Source of the DNA: Pseudogemmobacter faecipullorum
GTDB taxonomy: Bacteria; Pseudomonadota; Alphaproteobacteria; Rhodobacterales; Rhodobacteraceae
Length of the DNA: 64,000 nucleotides
NCBI RefSeq assembly: GCF_020539525.1
Contig: NZ_JACDXX010000010.1
Location: forward strand, 121,135 to 185,134
Direction of reading: 5' to 3'
Notes under the pieces: model-generated
Told to the model about the DNA's origin: nothing
What the model saw: the letters and a program-made list of their open reading frames with translations, nothing else
Database searches by the model: none
In this document: positions 62,318 through 64,000 of the stretch, piece by piece
Position numbering within the stretch: position 1 is the stretch's first letter
How the letters are laid out: the number at the start of each line of letters is the position of its first letter
Program-made: the position numbers and the translations under genes

Positions 62318-63121
62318 ATGACCTCTGGTCACGATCATCACGATGACAGCGGGGCGGAAGCTGTCCCGGTTGCGCCGGCCCGCAAGATGCGCCGGATCAA
62401 GCTCTCCGATCAGGTGGCCGAGGAATTGCGCCGCTGGATCGCGCGCGACCATCTTGGCCCGAAGGACCGCCTGCCGCCGGAAAAGGTGCTGATGCAGCAT
62501 TTCGGCTGCTCCAAGGGTACGATCCGCGAGGCACTGAAGGCGCTGGAGGTGGAAGGCCTGCTGGTGATGCAATCAGGGGCCAATGGCGGCCCCGAAATAC
62601 AGGCGACAACGACCGAAACCGTCATCCAGCAGATGCGGCAGTATTTCCATTTCCAGCAGCTGGATTTCAAGGATGTCTATGAGCTGCGCAAAAAGCTGGA
62701 GGTGATGCTGGCCGAGAATGTCACCGGCCGGCTGAGCGAGGATCAGTTTCGCCGTCTGCAGGCCAATGTCGAGAGCTGCAGCCAGGCAATCCGCGATGAT
62801 GACCGCGAAACCGGCCGTGTCGTCGAAGTGCAGTTCCATGACATTCTGGCCGAGGCATGCGACAATCCGATCCTTGATCTGATGTGCCGCTTTCTCAATG
62901 TCATGGTGCGCGATCTGGTGCTGCGCCGCACCGACAGCCTGCGCGAACATTCTGCCTTTGGGCAGCAGAATATTGATGCCCATATCGAACTGCTCGATGC
63001 ATTTCGCCGCGAGGATCGCAGCGCCGCCCGCGCCGCGATGGCCAGCCATATGCATTGCGCTGAATGCTCGATGAAAGACCTGGACGCAACCTTCCATCTG
63101 GATCTTCTCAGCAGACAATAA
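62318..63121 (+). CDS. GntR-family regulator (FadR subfamily)
   Basis: A 267-residue protein. Winged helix at about residues 27-90 (LSDQVAEELRRWIARDHLGPKDRLP in part, KVLMQHFGCSKGTIREALKALEVEGLL), then an FCD domain (DVYELRKKLEVMLAENV and a final H-x3-H pattern, HMHCAEC). It follows the M81 gene by three bases and probably controls the cluster, with a candidate site at 54897-54910. Confidence 0.92.
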   Translation: MTSGHDHHDDSGAEAVPVAPARKMRRIKLSDQVAEELRRWIARDHLGPKDRLPPEKVLMQHFGCSKGTIREALKALEVEGLLVMQSGANGGPEIQATTTETVIQQMRQYFHFQQLDFKDVYELRKKLEVMLAENVTGRLSEDQFRRLQANVESCSQAIRDDDRETGRVVEVQFHDILAEACDNPILDLMCRFLNVMVRDLVLRRTDSLREHSAFGQQNIDAHIELLDAFRREDRSAARAAMASHMHCAECSMKDLDATFHLDLLSRQ

Positions 63122-63142
63122 GCGCTGTTCCGGCCCCGATCC

Positions 63143-63667
63143 GTGCCGCAGGCGAGTCCGGACGGGGGCGGGCAGGATTTACTGCCGCTCGCCTCGCATC
63201 AGGCGGCCCGGGCCGGGATCGGCCTTGTCCCCGAGGGGCGGCGCTGTTTTGCCCCGCTCAGCGTGACCGAAAACCTGACCGTCGCAGCCCGCCCGGGCGC
63301 CTGGGATCTGGCGCGGGTCTATGCCCTGTTTCCCCGGCTGCAGGAGCGCGCGGGCCAGGTTGCCCGCACCCTGTCGGGGGGCGAGCAGCAGATGCTGGCG
63401 ATCGGCCGGGCGCTGATGACCAATCCGCGCCTTTTGGTGCTGGATGAGGCCACCGAGGGCCTGGCCCCGGTGGTGCGCGGCGAGATCCAGGCCGCGATCC
63501 GGCGGCTGAAGCTCGAGGGGCTTTCGATCCTGCTGGTTGATAAATCACTGGCCGAAATCGCCGCAGTGGCCGATCACGCCGTGATCCTTGAGCGCGGCGC
63601 GACGGTCTGGAGCGGCAAAATGCCCGCCCTGAGCGCCGAAATTGCAGATCGCTGGCTGGGTGTGTGA
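63143..63667 (+). pseudogene. Beheaded LivF-like ATPase remnant
   Basis: An open frame of 174 residues that matches LivF only from about residue 60 on: AARAGIGLVPEGRR, LTVAARPG, signature LSGGEQQ, Walker B LLVLDEATEGLAPV, and a normal C-terminus. The first 60 residues, with Walker A, are missing, and the N-terminal 20 residues do not match. Without Walker A it cannot bind ATP normally. It is unlike the intact livF at 58804, so it is a separate, older remnant of another importer. Directly after it lies a transposase fragment. Confidence 0.8.
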
Positions 63668-63832
63668 GCTTCGGAAAGGCGCAACGCCCGCCCCTCACTC
63701 CCGTCAGAACTGGCTTGTGCTGTTCAGGAAAAAGCCGGTCTGCGCCGCGTCAGAAGGGCACAGATCATCTGACATCTGAATAGCCCCATGTTTGATGGTC
63801 GCCTTTTTTTCTACTTTTGAGGCAAGGAGGCC
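63668..63832. other. Junction between the livF remnant and the IS fragment
   Basis: About 165 bases without a gene. The stretch TGAATAGCCCCATG near 63777 resembles the left end of IS3-family elements and could mark the insertion point; the right end is outside the window. Confidence 0.3.
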
Positions 63833-64000
63833 ATGATGGTCACAGTGACTTTCAGCGACGACTTCAAGCGTGATGCGGTCGCTCAGATCACGGAGCGGGG
63901 CTATAAACGCCGCCCTGGCAGCTATGGCGGCAAGCCATCAGTCGTGGTCGGCAACACCCTCGACAGGCAGTTCGACGTCGAAGCGCCAGACTGGGTGTGG
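63833..64000 (+). mobile_element. IS3-family transposase fragment, OrfA start fused in frame to OrfB middle
   Basis: The frame starts with MMVTVTFSDDFKRDAVAQITERGY, the OrfA N-terminus (FSxxFKRDAVxxITERGY), then jumps at YKRRPGSYGGKPSVVV to the part of OrfB that precedes the DDE catalytic domain (NTLDRQFDVEAPDWVW). The rest of OrfA, including its HTH, and the start of OrfB are missing, so an internal in-frame deletion joined the two. The frame is open to the right edge. A CAAGGAGG site lies just before the start. Confidence 0.8.

Overview
The window is high-GC DNA with tight operons, ATGA/TGATG start-stop overlaps, Tat-type signal peptides and many ABC and TRAP importers. It looks like an alphaproteobacterial accessory region (chromid, megaplasmid or catabolic island), most plausibly from the Rhodobacterales/Paracoccaceae. 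That assignment is inferred from composition and gene families; there is no rRNA or tRNA to fix it. I saw no CRISPR array and no replication origin.

Layout. 1-1390: end of a ribose-type sugar ABC importer. 1798-2232: a T5orf172/GIY-YIG-like protein. 2255-8089: a peptide/opine-type ABC importer co-transcribed with a homocysteine S-methyltransferase. 8330-12780: PhnA-like zinc ribbon, then the lipid A modification set dgkA-eptA divergent from a PmrA/PmrB-like two-component system. 12801-13704: a cobalamin riboswitch followed by bluB with an in-frame TAG. 13979-22190: a MarR regulator divergent from a Pot-type ABC importer, a polysaccharide-deacetylase-fold hydrolase, two SDRs and an amidase. 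22500-35767: a CoA-thioester catabolic regulon (LIV-type importer, acyl-CoA ligase, three crotonase-family enzymes, thiolase, 3-hydroxyacyl-CoA dehydrogenase, SDR) around an IclR regulator. 35800-47120: an oxidative D-apiose pathway with a RuBisCO-like protein (apnL, apsD, oiaK, oiaX, apnO), its GntR regulator, a TRAP transporter and an Ldh2-type dehydrogenase. 47156-48206: MscS-type channel plus a tiny zinc-ribbon protein. 49043-54527: an Fe/aminoethylphosphonate-type ABC importer divergent from an inositol-monophosphatase-family phosphatase and a DeoR regulator. 54956-63121: a second LIV-type importer with an M20 amidohydrolase, an M81 (MlrC-like) protein and a GntR regulator. 63143-64000: a beheaded livF remnant and an internally deleted IS3-family transposase.

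How it works together. The window is mostly self-contained scavenging modules, each with an importer, enzymes and usually a regulator. Two modules show repeated DNA motifs that let the regulon be drawn from sequence alone. A 15-bp palindrome TTCCGC-N3-GCGGAA sits before the liv genes, the acyl-CoA ligase/iclR pair, the 3-hydroxyacyl-CoA dehydrogenase and (one mismatch) a PaaG-like gene. An identical 11-mer CATCATACCAG sits before oiaX/gntR, apnO and dctP. Stem-loops follow six of the seven complete solute-binding-protein genes.

The most notable items are the apiose/RuBisCO-like regulon with its operator, the IclR palindrome regulon with a Paa-like lower pathway that lacks its upper part, the broken riboswitch-controlled bluB, and the dgkA-eptA-pmrAB arrangement.
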